Part shown: piece after piece, positions 45,978 to 58,456 of the stretch
Layout: each line of letters opens with the position of its first letter
How positions within the stretch are numbered: position 1 is the stretch's first letter
Made by a program: the position numbers and the translations under genes
DNA from: Entomortierella parvispora
Lineage: Eukaryota > Mortierellomycota > Mortierellomycetes > Mortierellales > Mortierellaceae
NCBI GenBank assembly: GCA_963573315.1
Contig: OY752143.1
Location: forward strand, 1,612,001-1,676,000
Length of the DNA: 64,000 bases
Direction: 5' to 3'
Notes under the pieces: model-generated
Database searches by the model: none
What the model was told of the DNA's origin: nothing
Seen by the model: the letters and a program-made list of their open reading frames with translations, nothing else

Positions 45978-47743
45978 TCAAGAAATAGTACAGCATCCAG
46001 AAGATTGTTTCGAAAATGGATCCGAGGCCGCCTGACCCCAAAGGCTGGGCAGAAGTGTATCCTTTGTACTTGTCACAAACTTGATCAGACTAGAGTGGAG
46101 AAGGGGAGAAGGGTGTTTGTAGTCGCTGTTAGTTAGTGGACGGGTATCTCCTACAGGGCTTTTTTCCTTTTCTTTTCTTACCTCTGGCTGGCCTCTGAGA
46201 CTGAGATGCGTCGCATCTCGAGTTGTTCTTTCAAACGCTGATTATGTTCCAAGAACCGCTTGAGTTTGATATCCGACACGCTCGAGGTCCCGAGTCCTAG
46301 TCCAGTAGTGGTTCCAGTCGCCACACCCGTAGTCGTTGTCCCCCCCGTGGTCATGCTTGTGGTTACACCACTGGATCCATTTAAGGATGCGGAATGTGTC
46401 GTTGTTATGGTCGTGGTTGCCGACGAAGAAGTCGTGGAGTTGGTCGTGGTCTGTCCATGACCAGATCCAGTTCCACTGCTCAAAGACGGTGATCGCAAAT
46501 GAAGTCCATTGCTATTGTTGCCGTTGTTGTTGAACATATTGGTATGGCCCCCTCCGTTCATGGTGGGTGTTGCCATAGGCGTTGAAATAGGACTGGCAGA
46601 CATGATTTTGCTGTGATTGATGTTGTGTCGAAGGGCTTGTGGATGTTTTTCTAGCGCCTGAGCGTTGTTTAGTTCCTCCTGTGCTGTCTGAACGATGGCG
46701 GCGGCAGAATTTATACGGTTGGAAAGGTCAAGGTCTTCCTTGGGCCTATGGTTTTCAGTGGCGAATGACTGAGATGATGGTGGCAATTGCAGATCGAACG
46801 CCAGAGCAGGAAGTAAATGTGGGTGGGTGGTGGCAGTGGTCTCTGTGGTGCTGAGGGTGGTATTAGTCGATTGTTGAGGTAAACCTGGTGGCGAGGATCG
46901 ACTGCTTGTTTCTTGGACAACAGAGAGAATAGGCAGAGATGTAGATAAGGAAGAAGATGAAGATGAAGATGACGAAGAAGGAAATGAGGAGGAGGAGGAA
47001 ATGTCTGAGTTGGAGATTGTCAGACAAGCCAAAGGAATCAACGGTAGGCTCTTTGTGTCTTCGTTGTTGAACTCAAGGGTCGCTGGGGTTGCTGCTGTTG
47101 TTGTCGTCAAGGGCGGTGCAATAGATGTGATACCGGTGCCAGTAGTGGAGCTCGTGCTTCGAAGGATCGATAAACGATTGTGTTTAGTCTGGGAGGGCGG
47201 CCTTTGTTCAAAAAAAGTCTTTTTGTCCTGAAGACTGTCTGTGTAAAGAGATGAGTGAGAGCCATTATTGTTGTGTGTAGATCGCGACCCCGTCAATGAT
47301 TCGACAGGAGGTGCAGCAGAGACGATCGCAGGAGTAGCATTCGCAAGAGCAAGGACCGTAGCGCGAGTGTGAGCGGGATCAGTAGTAACAGCATCCAAAA
47401 AGCCGGAAGGATGTTGCGAAGCAAGAATGATATCCGATCCAGAAGGAAAAGATGTATCGCCATTGGGTTCATCCAAGGGTTCCGATATCGCCAAAGATTC
47501 AGGCACAGCCATCGAAGCATTCGTGTGAAGATGAGCCGGCAGGAGGTTGAATGACCCAGCGGCAGTATCCATCATAGTGCCAGTTGATAGCGACGGAGAA
47601 GCAGGTGGCAGAAGAGAGGAGGATGACGACGAGTTTAACGCGGTGTGTTTGGTGAGGGATGAGACGGCAGTGGATTCAGAGACGTATGAGGAAAGAGTGG
47701 AAGGGGAGATAGAGAGAAGTGTAGGGTTAGTTTCTACGCTCAT
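45978..47743 (-). CDS. Heterotrimeric G-protein gamma subunit with long N-terminal extension
   Basis: Two exons (46182-47743 and 45978-46089) join in phase to 557 residues. The last 70 are a complete fungal G-gamma: KLKRFLEHNQRLKEQLEM, ISVSEASQSLIKFVTSTKD, LLPSLWGQ, DPFSKQ, then GCCTIS. CTIS is a CaaX box for farnesylation, and the preceding Cys may be palmitoylated. It would pair with G-beta at the plasma membrane. The first 485 residues are Ser/Thr/Pro-rich low-complexity sequence with runs of Ser, Thr and Asn. Normal G-gamma proteins have about 70-110 residues. The ATG at 47743 is the first in frame; an internal ATG at 46603 would give a 177-residue form. The splice join (AG|GTAAGA to TAG) recreates the SEASQSL motif exactly. 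Confidence 0.9.
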
Positions 47744-50566
47744 GATGGTGGGAAGCCCAGTTGTCGACGTGGAGTGGTCAAAAGAACGATCAAAGGAAGG
47801 AACGGGAGGATCAACAGGTGGACAAGAACAAGATGCAAGGGAGATGCTGGCCACCAGAGGCGATGGTCTTTGGATACAGAACACCCCCGCACGCACACGT
47901 GCAGTCCTTTTGCAAAAATGAATGTCCTTTCATGAGTCTCTGAGCCTGCTCTGTCCAATGCAAAGGACAAGGGCTTGGTTCACCCCATCTCTTGCCTGGA
48001 GACGACAATAAAAGAGAAAGTCTAGGAGGTCTCTAAGCAACCAATATCCCTCTCTAGAATTTCAACTTGGAAACGATTTGAAATTTAAAAAAAAGGGAAA
48101 TCGTGCTCGTCCGCCTTCTTTGAACTATAAGATCGTTGACAGAGCAAGAAACACAGGAGAAAAAAATAGCTCGTGTGGTGTTGCTGGTTTTTCCTTCCTC
48201 ACGTTATTGACAAGATGCCAGGAGAGAGAGCGGGAAGGGCAGGAGAAACATGGGGCCGATATCGTGAATGAGCTCCAGGATGTGGGATTAGGTCTTGCCT
48301 CAGCATTGTGTCCCATTGTGCTGTGTAACTTACCGAGAATTGGATCTTGGTTGGGATGTCGTTGAAGCGAAAGAGGACAGCGAGCAAGAAAAGTGGATTG
48401 CAAAGAGAAGAAAGAAACGACGCAATGTCAACGACCTAGGAATGGAGGGGTGACCAAGGATGAAACGAACGGTTAGTGGGCTGATAATGCAGGACAATTG
48501 TAGGAGACGAAGGGGTGAGGGGGAACAGGACTTGGGCCGTCATCATCCCGTCCAAAGCGGGCCTGTAGGACTGCATTGCGATCCAGGGGATGCGACATGC
48601 AGATTCAAATAGGGCTCAGACCCCAAAACGTGGTCCATGCTCAAAGTTGGTCGCAGGTGATGTTTTTACATGCTCGAGCCCGTTGGATAATTGATTGCAT
48701 TAGTGACGCTATTGTTGTGCGCTTGTGTGTCTGTGGGTGTGTAGTCGTTTGTTGAAGTTGAGCCATGGCCATCCACGAGATGAGGGTGAATGTGCAGCAA
48801 AGGGAAACAAAGAGACCAGGAAACAAAAATAAAGGAGTCATTGCTGAGAGAGCTCCAAACAAGGGGACACATTGGCTGCAGTGCAATGCAAGGAGACGGG
48901 GTTGGGCGAGCGGCGGTGGGTTGGCCAGCATGGTCACCATTGAGACCCACAAGCAGTGGTCAAAGAATCGGGTTTGATTGCACCTTAATGCCAACGTTGC
49001 CAGCAAAAAGTGTTTTGATCATGGACTGTCTGGACCATGTTGGTGCAACCACAGTTGGAAGTCGTGCCTTGCTAAACTGCAGATCTGCACCCTGTCACCC
49101 GGCGGTTGGATCGTGTTTTGTTCAGGGGCCACATTTACTGGTGGCTCTTCACTGCCCCCTCCCATCGCGCGCATTGAGAGCAGCAGCAACAAACAGTGCA
49201 ACAAGCGATGAAATTGGTCAGGATAAAAAGGCCCAAACACGGAGGCTCGAAGAGAGAAGACAGTGCAAGTATCATCGAAGAAAAAAGGAAACAAGTACAA
49301 GGGAAAACACAACCAACGGCTATTCTGGAGGATATGGCCATGAACCTTGCCGTTGAATTGTCGTCCTGGTTGTTGCTTTGAGTCGCCCTTGTCCAAAGCA
49401 TCGCCGCAAACGAATAGCCCAAACAGAACTGTCAACAAGTCAGCTAGTTGGCAATACTCACCTCTGTTAAGATAAACAAAGCCTGAAAAGAGATGCGATG
49501 CAATGGATGAAAAAGAAAAGAGATGGAGTAATGAGATGAATGGGACTATGGAATGCAAAAGGGATGGCGTGAATGGAGAGAACACAAGGAAGGACAGAGA
49601 AGAAGAAAGAGAGAGAAAGAGAGAGAGAGAGAGAAGGGGGGAAAGGAAAGGGCAAGGAGGGAGCGATGTGATGTGATATGGAGAAGAGGATGCGGATGCA
49701 GAGCTAGTTCTGTCTTTCGCGCTCTCTCTCTCTCCATCCCTCCATCCCTCCATCCCTCTCTCTCTCTCTCATACACACACATACACACCCTCTCTGTCTG
49801 AGTGTATGTCTGTTGGACTGAACGGCAATCCGTCCAACATCTTCTTGTCATCGTTTCGCCCCTCTGCTCGTTCCAAAAGAGGGAGACAACAGACCCAAGC
49901 AGGAAAGAGCCCTCTTCTTCCTTCTCTTAGCGACACTGGATGTCCATTCGCTCGTTCATCAGTGGGATCGTCTTGAGGATGCAACACGTGAGATCGATCG
50001 TGGACGACGACGCGTTGAAACCAAGCTGTTCGATGCAAAAAATGACCTCCCACTTCATTGCGGCCCTTACATCTCTCTCGTCTTTACATGTCAAGTAAAA
50101 ATAAACAAAAGATCTCCCTTCTGTTTTTTTTTGTGTATGCAGCTCTCGCTCCTTGACCTCTCCTTGAAAATGTACTCACAAGTCCGAAGGGAAGGAGGCT
50201 ATCTCGACACTCGCTTTCTGGTAGTCCATAGCAAGGATTGTTGCTCTCATTTGCGGAGGCAAAGGATACTTGAGGAGATGTTTGCAAATCAATGAACGCG
50301 TTTTGTTCTATTTATTTTTCTTTCGCGTGGGACCAAGCGATGTTCGGAGCTGCAAACATACGACTTCTATGAAAAAAAACAAAAAAGGAAAGAGCACTAG
50401 CACTATCTTCACAAACAACATGATCACAGCATCAAAGAAGCAGAAGGCAACAAAAGAGCAATAAAAATAAAAAGGAGACATTCAGAGATGCAGAAAACTG
50501 ACATAAAGAAGAGACAAAGCATAAGACGTGCGTGGTGGTGGTAATGAATTGGAAATGTCTGTCCAA
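47744..50566. other. Long gene-free region
   Basis: Nearly 3 kb without a supported protein gene. It should include the promoter and leader of the G-gamma gene at its left and the 3' region of the RING-RRM gene at its right. A GA-rich run (about 49585-49650) and a CT-rich run (about 49715-49800) face each other in the middle. Confidence 0.5.
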
Positions 50567-53500
50567 TCAATCGCGCTTCGACCCACTGTAGTTCAGATGG
50601 TAATTGTTAACGGCGAGAACTGTGTTGTTGGATCCACAAGTAGACTTTGTCAACCGAGGTGTTGACTGAGTAATAGTCTTGATCGCGTCCAAGATGGACT
50701 CACTAGTCGGCCGAGAAGACATATCGGACAAGAATGTTGTCGTGGGCTGTTGCAGAGTTCCTCCTGACCCTTTTTCAGACACTGCACTTAAGCCCGACAG
50801 GCTCGCAAATCCTCCACCAGGAGAAGAAATCGATGAGGAAGAAGATAAAGAGGAGGAACGTGACCAAGCATCCAGGGAAGGAGTCATGGTTGTACTCGTA
50901 GCAATACTTGTGGCTGGAGAAGGCGGCACTGTTGAAGTAGCCTTCAGCATTATGAGCGGCAGATTGAGTCTGGGTAAGCTGCCACTTCGTTGTCTAAAAT
51001 TGAGTCGGCCTTTCGAGGATATCACACTTGTTGCCACTACTCCGACAGCTCTGCCGCCACCATCAACGCCATCCCATGCCTCATTCGAATGATGTAGTGT
51101 CGGACTCGAAGATGAAGAAGGAAAGGAGGATGTTGACTGCAAAGATAATTCGGTCGCCGGTACTGAGAAGATAGAGGAAGTTTTACGATCGGTGAGACCT
51201 TGGCAATCGTCAAGTTTCTGGAGTCCAGAAGTCAGGGACGGAAACGCGTATGAAATCGCTCCAAGAGGTAGTCGAGGCATTACTGCGTGGGAGGTGGTCA
51301 CCATCGAAGATGAGGTAAAAGATGAGAACCCCGAGACACTCAACGATCGCCCGCTATGGTGATGGCGATGGTGCTGAGCGTGAGACATCGGTTTCCAAAT
51401 ACGCGATGAGCTCGCCGACGAGATCGAAGCCATACCAGGTCGTTGGCTGGATGTGCTGGTATTCAGGGCTTTGGCAGACTTGCAGCTAATTGAAGTTTCT
51501 GGCTTATCGGCCGAAAGGTTCGATGCCACAGGGGAGAGTTGGGCTGGTTGGATGACAGCTGCTGCATACGATGGACTTGTGGCCGCTGGAGAGCCTGTTG
51601 AAGTAGCTGTGGCGGATGTCCTTTGATCAGTCTGTATTACCAGAACAGGCAATGCAGCCGTAGGGCAGGGTGCAGCTACTGCAGCCCAAGACACATTCTG
51701 AGCACCGAGGACGGGGTCTTTTGCTGCCGTAGCCGGCGATTCCGAAGACGGCAAAGCTGGGAAATCTGATGGGCTGTCTTCGTGACAGGCCGAGGTCTCT
51801 TTGATATCGAGTGCTTCGATTTCAGACTCCAGTTTGCGACTCTCCTGGCTCTTGCCCTCCATTGTTGAACGATTTACGAATCCAGTTGCTGACGTGTCTT
51901 TTCTTTGGATGGTGTCCGTCAAGGCGGTGGTGGTTGCTGAAGATGGAGTCGCAGATAGCTCAGTTGCTTGGACAATGATTGGGGTCATCCATCCGACAAG
52001 GTCCTCTGGACATGAAGTCATTCCTGCGACCTGCAGCACCATGGCCTTTTGTCTCTCGGTGAACGCCGGTGTCAATATTGCGCAACGCACCATCCGAACC
52101 AGGAGCGTGGGATGGATCGTATTGTACTCCTTGCCAAGATGCATCCTCAGTGACTCGATCGACAGCTTGAGGAGCTCAAAGATATGGTCCCGATGCAATG
52201 GTGGCACTCGATGGGGTTGATGCCAAGGGTACTTTGCCAAAATCGACAGGATATTCTCAAACGGCCGCTCTGCACACTTTCTGGAAAAGTGCAGCTTGTA
52301 GTTACGACAGACTACTAACAGAGCATTGATCTCCTCACGGGTGACAAACGGAGGCGTGAGCGGTGGTGTTGTAGACACTACAGTAGAAGTCATTGATGGC
52401 GTTGTGCTTGTCATCCCGCTCTCTGCTCGACTTGATATTATAGTATCCCCGGATGACTCGCTTCGGAGCACAGGCTCTCCATCTTGGAACTCCCCAGTCC
52501 ATTTTGGAAAGATGGAGCGCATTAGCTCGTCCTGACTAGACAACTCCACGGTCACCAATCGACCCTTTAGAACCTTCAAGTTGCGGGTCTGGGCTACTTT
52601 CCTTGCCTGATGACTAGAAAGTGCCAACTCGACAAAAGCAGAATTGAAGGTCTTGCCTGTAGCTCTGTCCATGAGAATGTGAACATTTTGTGACAGAAGA
52701 TGCTCTGGGGGAACAGGGAACCCGGCCAAAAAGCCCTGTAAGTCCTGTAAGGAGACATCCCAGGGGATCTATTATACCAGTAGCAAAGAGGGATAGGATT
52801 AGTTTGCAGATACAACTTGTTAGGTCGGAGTCAAGATGTCCTTACGTTCGTGACTCGTACTACGGCCCATTGGAAGACTTCGGTTCTTGGTGCTGTTGGA
52901 GGTGCAAATGAAGGAAGGTTTGGCATCGTCGGAAACGAGAGTAGAGTGGCTTCACTGACTGGGGGTGTCGACCCTGCACCACTGTAATAGATTGTGGGAG
53001 TAGTCGAACGGCTACTGTCATAAGCAATACTTGCCCGCCTTGCCGCTGGGTAAATCGTGTCGATGTTGGGAGTTGACTCATGTAGATGTTCAGCAAGAGA
53101 CATTGAGTTGATCGCATTGAGTCCACCAGAAGCTCTGGGATCATGCCAGTAGCTTGTCGATGGACCGGTCATGGTTTGAGCCCCTCCTGTGACCATGTTG
53201 CTAATTCTGTAATCTTCCTTTGATCCCATTGAATCACGATCGGTCATCGATACTACTGCTAGGGGTGATGACTGATATTTCGTTCCAAATTGGTTCATGG
53301 AGCTCCGGTGCTGCTGCTGTTGTAATACTGGGTAGAAATACCCAGATGAAGCACGCTGCTGTGTATATGAACTATTGAGTCCATTTGAGCCCATGCTTAA
53401 TGCGGGATCCATATGTAAAGAAGGAGAACGCTCCACATCCTGTGCGGACGATACACTCGATCCCGTTCCGTACGCTTGGAACGTGGGAGGATACTGGCGA

Positions 53501-56500
53501 CTATAATGATGAACTCCATCAACAAAGTCATCCTGCATAAAACCCTCTGAGCTTCTCCGATGCTGTGTTGCTGACAACGGCAACGGAAGACGTTGCTGTT
53601 GTTGACGTGCAGGCGGAGGTAAAGAGAGATGGCGCTGCTGCCTGTGTGAAATGTCCATGTTGGATGGAACCAGATGTGATCGAGAAAGATGGACCTCGGC
53701 GCCTGGATTGTTGTCAGTGGGTATTATTCCATGGGCACAAAATGGACATGGCGGGATCGCGTTCTGGAAAAGTCGCATCGACCGATGTTTCTCGTGTCGG
53801 TGGCACACGTTGCAAATCCTGCTCACAGCGGGAAGATAAAAGAAAAAAAACCAATGTCAGTCATGAAACATCATCCCTGCCACCCTCCCGGCTTTACTTT
53901 TGCTTCCTCTGTTACCTGTGACCACACGTTCCCAGTGGAACCGTCGAAGGTTGAACGCCACAAAGTCCACACATTACGTATCCTGACGCTGTCAAGTCCA
54001 CATTAAACTCGTTGACTGCCATTGGAGAAAAGTGCGGATGAAGACTTAAAAGCCGATTGCCATCTCCAGGTCTTTGTCCTGCTGTTCCTGTGGACCTAAA
54101 GTCGAACTCCTCTTCAAGACTCGTAAGCGAATGGTCCCTTCGCATCTCTTGTCCGTCTCGTACGTCATGGAAAAGTGCGCCGGAACCTGCGTTCTGTTGT
54201 TGGTAACCAAGACCACTACCGCCACTACCTCCTCCTCCAAAACCATCCAAGGGACTTGTTGAACGTGTAGACGCACTAGACGTCTGAGAAGAGACTGAAG
54301 TCGCCACTGCCGCTGCCGCTGAAGTAGAAGCTGATGCTCCTCCAGTGTTGGACAGTCGATAAATGGATGCCTTTGACAAGAAATCCAAGTCGGGCGAAGG
54401 AACAAAGTCCTGGATGACGGACTCGGAGTTGCGACGCTGTTGTCCCATTAAGTTCAGTCCTGAAAATGAAGAAGAGGAAGGTATCATATTCTTCATCTTT
54501 TCTGACCCTGACATCCAGAGATCAAACCCAGGGACAAATCCTCCGTGTTGAACCGTCCCCTGGGACGACATCGTCGACAATGAGCTCAAGGATGAGGAAG
54601 CCGTAATCGTGGTGTCGTCCTCTTCAGATCGGCTCAAATCTGAGAAACTAGTCAAGCTTGTACTTGTGCTGGCGTTGAATGGCCTCTGGGATGGATGGAA
54701 TATCTGACGATGTTTTTGCATGCTCTGATCCAAAGAACTCTGGTCGAACCGGAGGTAACTGGCATCTCTTCCTTGAAGCGAATGATCGTCCGTACTCATC
54801 TTGAGAGCCACAGGGGGCTGGATAGGGTTGGGCAAGATCCGGCTATTCCTTCCGCTTGAAGTCAAAGTTGAGGATGGATATGTGGTTGGGTGCTGGGATG
54901 GCAGTTTTTGGTGCATGTCTCCCTCGTTGCCATACGGGCCTTCACTTTGAAAAGTTTTGAAGGATGAATCTCGATGTTCATCGGAGAGACCTCGATCGCC
55001 TGCTGCGATTGCCGGATCCCAGGCAGCGGAAGGGACAAGGAAAGAAACAGTGTCGTAGAGAGTTCTTGGGAGGGTTGTTGACTGAAGGATAGAGGAGCGC
55101 ACGTAAGAGGGAGAGGGAAGAAGGAAAGGATAAAAGGAGGCGAGAAAGAGACCGAAAAAAGGTTAGCAGAGACATGGTGCGCACGCACTGATCGCGTCAA
55201 TGGATGCTGATAGCGAAAGTCGTGGAAGTGGTGGCACAGAAAAAAGCATGGCATGGCATGGCAGAGAGGAACTACGGGGTGCAATGCGTTAGTCCAGGGG
55301 TGGGCATTGAAACCACTCTGCTGGGCCGTCGCAGTTGCAGGAAGCACTGTGATCCTTTGATCCTTTCGCTTTTTTTCGGTGGAAGCGGTTGCGCGTGGGA
55401 ATTATCGAAGAGCAACGATGACAAACAGCACAGGGGTGAACAAAAAAAAAGGGTAAACGGAGAAAATCCTGAAGAGTCGGACCCACTCTTTCACTCTATT
55501 GCTCGTTTTCAATGTCTGGTCAAGTAGAGCGACTCGGACAGCTGCCCCTTCTCCCCTTCTCTCAACTTGGACACCCACTTTTAATAGAAAAAGGGATAGG
55601 GCAAACAAAAAAGGGGATGAGAACGGATGGTGGTCGAAGACTTGAAGACACCACCCCACCAGGAGGAAAAAACCCACAGGGTGCAACGCTCTCTGTGTTC
55701 CCATCAGACAACACTCAAACCACCTTTCGAAGTTGGTGGCAAGTCAAGGGGTGGGTAACAATATTAGAAAAAAAGTGATGAATCGAGCAGCAGAGCATCG
55801 AGGAAAAGGGAAAAGATGTGTGAGAAACAAGGGGATGGACGATCCTCTTTACCTGATCCCATATGCCATTGCCGTCGCCGCCACCGCCACCACCACCACC
55901 GCTGGAGTTGCAGAGCGGAAGGTGGGACATTGATGCCCGTCGAGTAACCGAATCGCTCGTAACATTTCCTGTCGGATGCAAATGATTGTTTCCAGGACGA
56001 GACTGGCTTGGATGCTGCGGGGGTAGACGAAGGTGAGTCCTCACACCCTGACCTTCACCACCAGGACCTGAAGGGGATACAGAGATCGAGGATAACACAT
56101 CATGCTGGGGACTGGCCGCTACCCAGCGCGGGCTGTGTCTATCCCATGTCGATGGCGATGATCCATGGCAAGGAGATTGTACCTGATCTTGACCTTCGCA
56201 ATGGCTGGCAGTGGAGGGCGGAGATTGCTGTTGTTGTTGTTGCTGCTGTAGTTGTTGCTGTAGTTGATGCTGCTGCTGCTGCCGGGATTGATGCATGGGT
56301 GCAATGTTTTCAAAGGTCAATCCCGTGGAGGACCAATTCGAGAAGTCAACAGTGTGTCGTCTCTGATCGGCCATGGTCGATAAATGGCTGGCCATCGAAA
56401 AAACCCTCTGTGTCTGATGTGACAGAGATTGAGGAGCAGAAGGCTGGGATCGCACCACTCCTGGTCTTGTCAGTGGGCCAGATCCAAGACTGGTCCCGAT

Positions 56501-56599
56501 CGTGATAGCTGATGTGCTGACGGACAAGTTTGGAGAAAAAGATGGTGCTGAAGGAGAAAGACTCGGCCTGAATTCGACACTGAGATCATGCTGGTCCAT
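50567..56599 (-). CDS. RING finger plus RNA-recognition-motif protein
   Basis: Four exons (55853-56599, 53916-55081, 52846-53818, 50567-52768) keep phase and give 1,695 residues. Residues 1-615 are low-complexity (Ser, Gln, Pro; a Gln run and a Gly run). A RING follows, rebuilt across an intron: CGLCG, GTCGHRICNVCHRH, then PPCPFC (about 618-660), with the full Cys/His ligand set. An RRM spans exons 3 and 4 (about 955-1040): QWAVVRVTNIPWDVSLQDL, GKTFNSAFVELAL and VLKGRLVTVELSS. A helical region with YKLHFSRKCAERPFENILSI comes next, then a Ser-rich tail to the end. The pairing suggests an RNA-binding E3 ubiquitin ligase. Not4 also has RING and RRM, but close together at the N terminus, so this is probably a different family. 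The first intron is about 770 bases. Confidence 0.85.
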
Positions 56600-58456
56600 T
56601 CGGCCTGCCAAATCGAAGCGACGTTCTCTCAACCGACCCGCGAGATGATGAAAGTGTATGAAGAGGAGGGACTGTCGCGTTCTTTTTTTTTTTTTTTTTG
56701 GTTATCTTTCTTCAAGATAGAATTTGGGGAGGGGTAAAGCAAGAAAGGGAGGAGGGGAAAAGAGGTGTGGAAAAAGGGTTGAAAGGGTTGTTGAAGAACG
56801 AGAAATAACTCCTTGGGCCAGCTTGTAGTGTGGGAGGAACTTTTGGACTTGTTTATGTTTGTTTCGGTCGAAGACGGTGGAGTGCCGTTGGATTATATCG
56901 ATCTTGACCAGACTCCAAGAATCGATCAGAGAAGGAGTTGTCTTGGAGTGCGTGAGCTTGTTGAACGAGACACAGGTTTGCAGAAGGAAGGCTGAAGTGC
57001 GAGATCAGTGAAGAGAGAGAACGTTGCACCAATGGGATGCCCTATGGTAGCAATGAAGGGAGGAGGCAAACGAAAGAAAGGCAGCGGGTACAAATTATGA
57101 GAAAAGACGACGAACAACCGGTCAATTTGTGATCTTTGGAAGTTGAACTGTTCAGAAAGTTGACAACAGACGGATTCTTCAACTTGTAGCGACTTTTCTT
57201 GTTGTTTGGAGTGGAGCGATGATGTTTTTTGTTTGCCTCTTGAGGATCAAAAAAAAACAAAGCATTGGATGGAACGATGACAAAGAAGTGAATAATATCC
57301 AGTTCATTGGTTCCACACCCACGCACATTCAAGCAAGAGAAATGAATCGCAAAAGTCTACACCCGGGCATAAACCAAGCAACAATCATCAACAAACCCAT
57401 CCACAAAAACATGAGACGCAGCGGAGGATTGGGTGAAAGAAAGTATATCGACAAAAAAAGGGAAGGAGACGAAAAGAGGAGACGGGCAGGAAGAAGGGGG
57501 TGCCACTGCACAAACACACACAAACAGCGAGGCCAGGAGAAGGAAGGAAAGAGCGCTATGGCCAGAAGGAGATTGAGAGGGCGACCAGACAAGAGTAGGT
57601 GCAATCAAAGAGGCAGAAGTTTGCGCTTGCACTTGCATTTGCATTTGTCTCTCACTCTTGTCGCGCGACCATGTCACCAAGAATTACCACTGATCAAAAT
57701 TTAGCTGCAAGGAACGACCCTGGTACTCTACATACCCGCTTTCTGCACTCGAATCAATGTTCAAGTGTCATTTTTCCTCAAGAGTCAACGATAGATCGCT
57801 CCATATCCTTGGTCTCCTGTGATTTCCTGCACCTTGGTGGCAGACGAGAGCACAGGACAACGCGTGTTTACACCAGGGCACTCATGAATCATGATCCTTC
57901 ATCAAGGACCTCCGTTCAAATGCATGGACGTCTTGAACAAAGGACGCCCTGATTTTTCTCCCTCTTTCACTTTGGTCCCTTCTTTCAGTAGCCAGAGCGG
58001 CATACATGGTACTCTCAGTTGAGGGCACTCTCATACGCTGTTCTCTTTTCCAAGAGGGGTAGAGGGGCAAAAAAAGGGCAGTAGCACAGGATTTTTTGTC
58101 ATGATCATCAAAATTTCACACCAGAGACCAAGATTCTTCTGGGAGCGGTATCTCCGCAAGGCTACTGGGAGAACGGAGTTGTTTGTTGACCCCGTTACTT
58201 TTCCGAGACGGATCTGGGCTCGCTGGCGATCCGTACCGATTGAATCACACCACAATGGAAGAGCTAGCACTCGCAGAGTCCTTTTTTTTTTATAAATTAC
58301 AGATGGGTTTGCGGAAAAACAATTGAAGATCGAGGGGTGAATATCGTTACGATTCAAGTGTAGGTAGAAGTACAGTCATACGGAGGGAATGCATGGAGAA
58401 AATGAGTATCAAAAGTAGAAGATGGACAAGAGCCTGCGTTCTAGACCGGGGTTCTT
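56600..58456. other. Gene-free region upstream of the RING-RRM gene
   Basis: No coding region is supported in 1.86 kb. A 17-base T run lies at 56683-56699, close to the RING-RRM start. The remainder is mixed, with a GA-rich plus strand from 56700 to 57600. Confidence 0.5.

Noticed and set aside
49019-49753. A 244-codon minus-strand open frame in the 47.7-50.6 kb gap
   Set aside because: The product is driven by GA/CT repeats, has no domain, and the frame needs no ATG-proximal conservation.
57599-57952. A 117-codon plus-strand open frame starting with a signal-like stretch
   Set aside because: No recognisable domain, no splice or promoter context, and the basic, His-rich product looks random.
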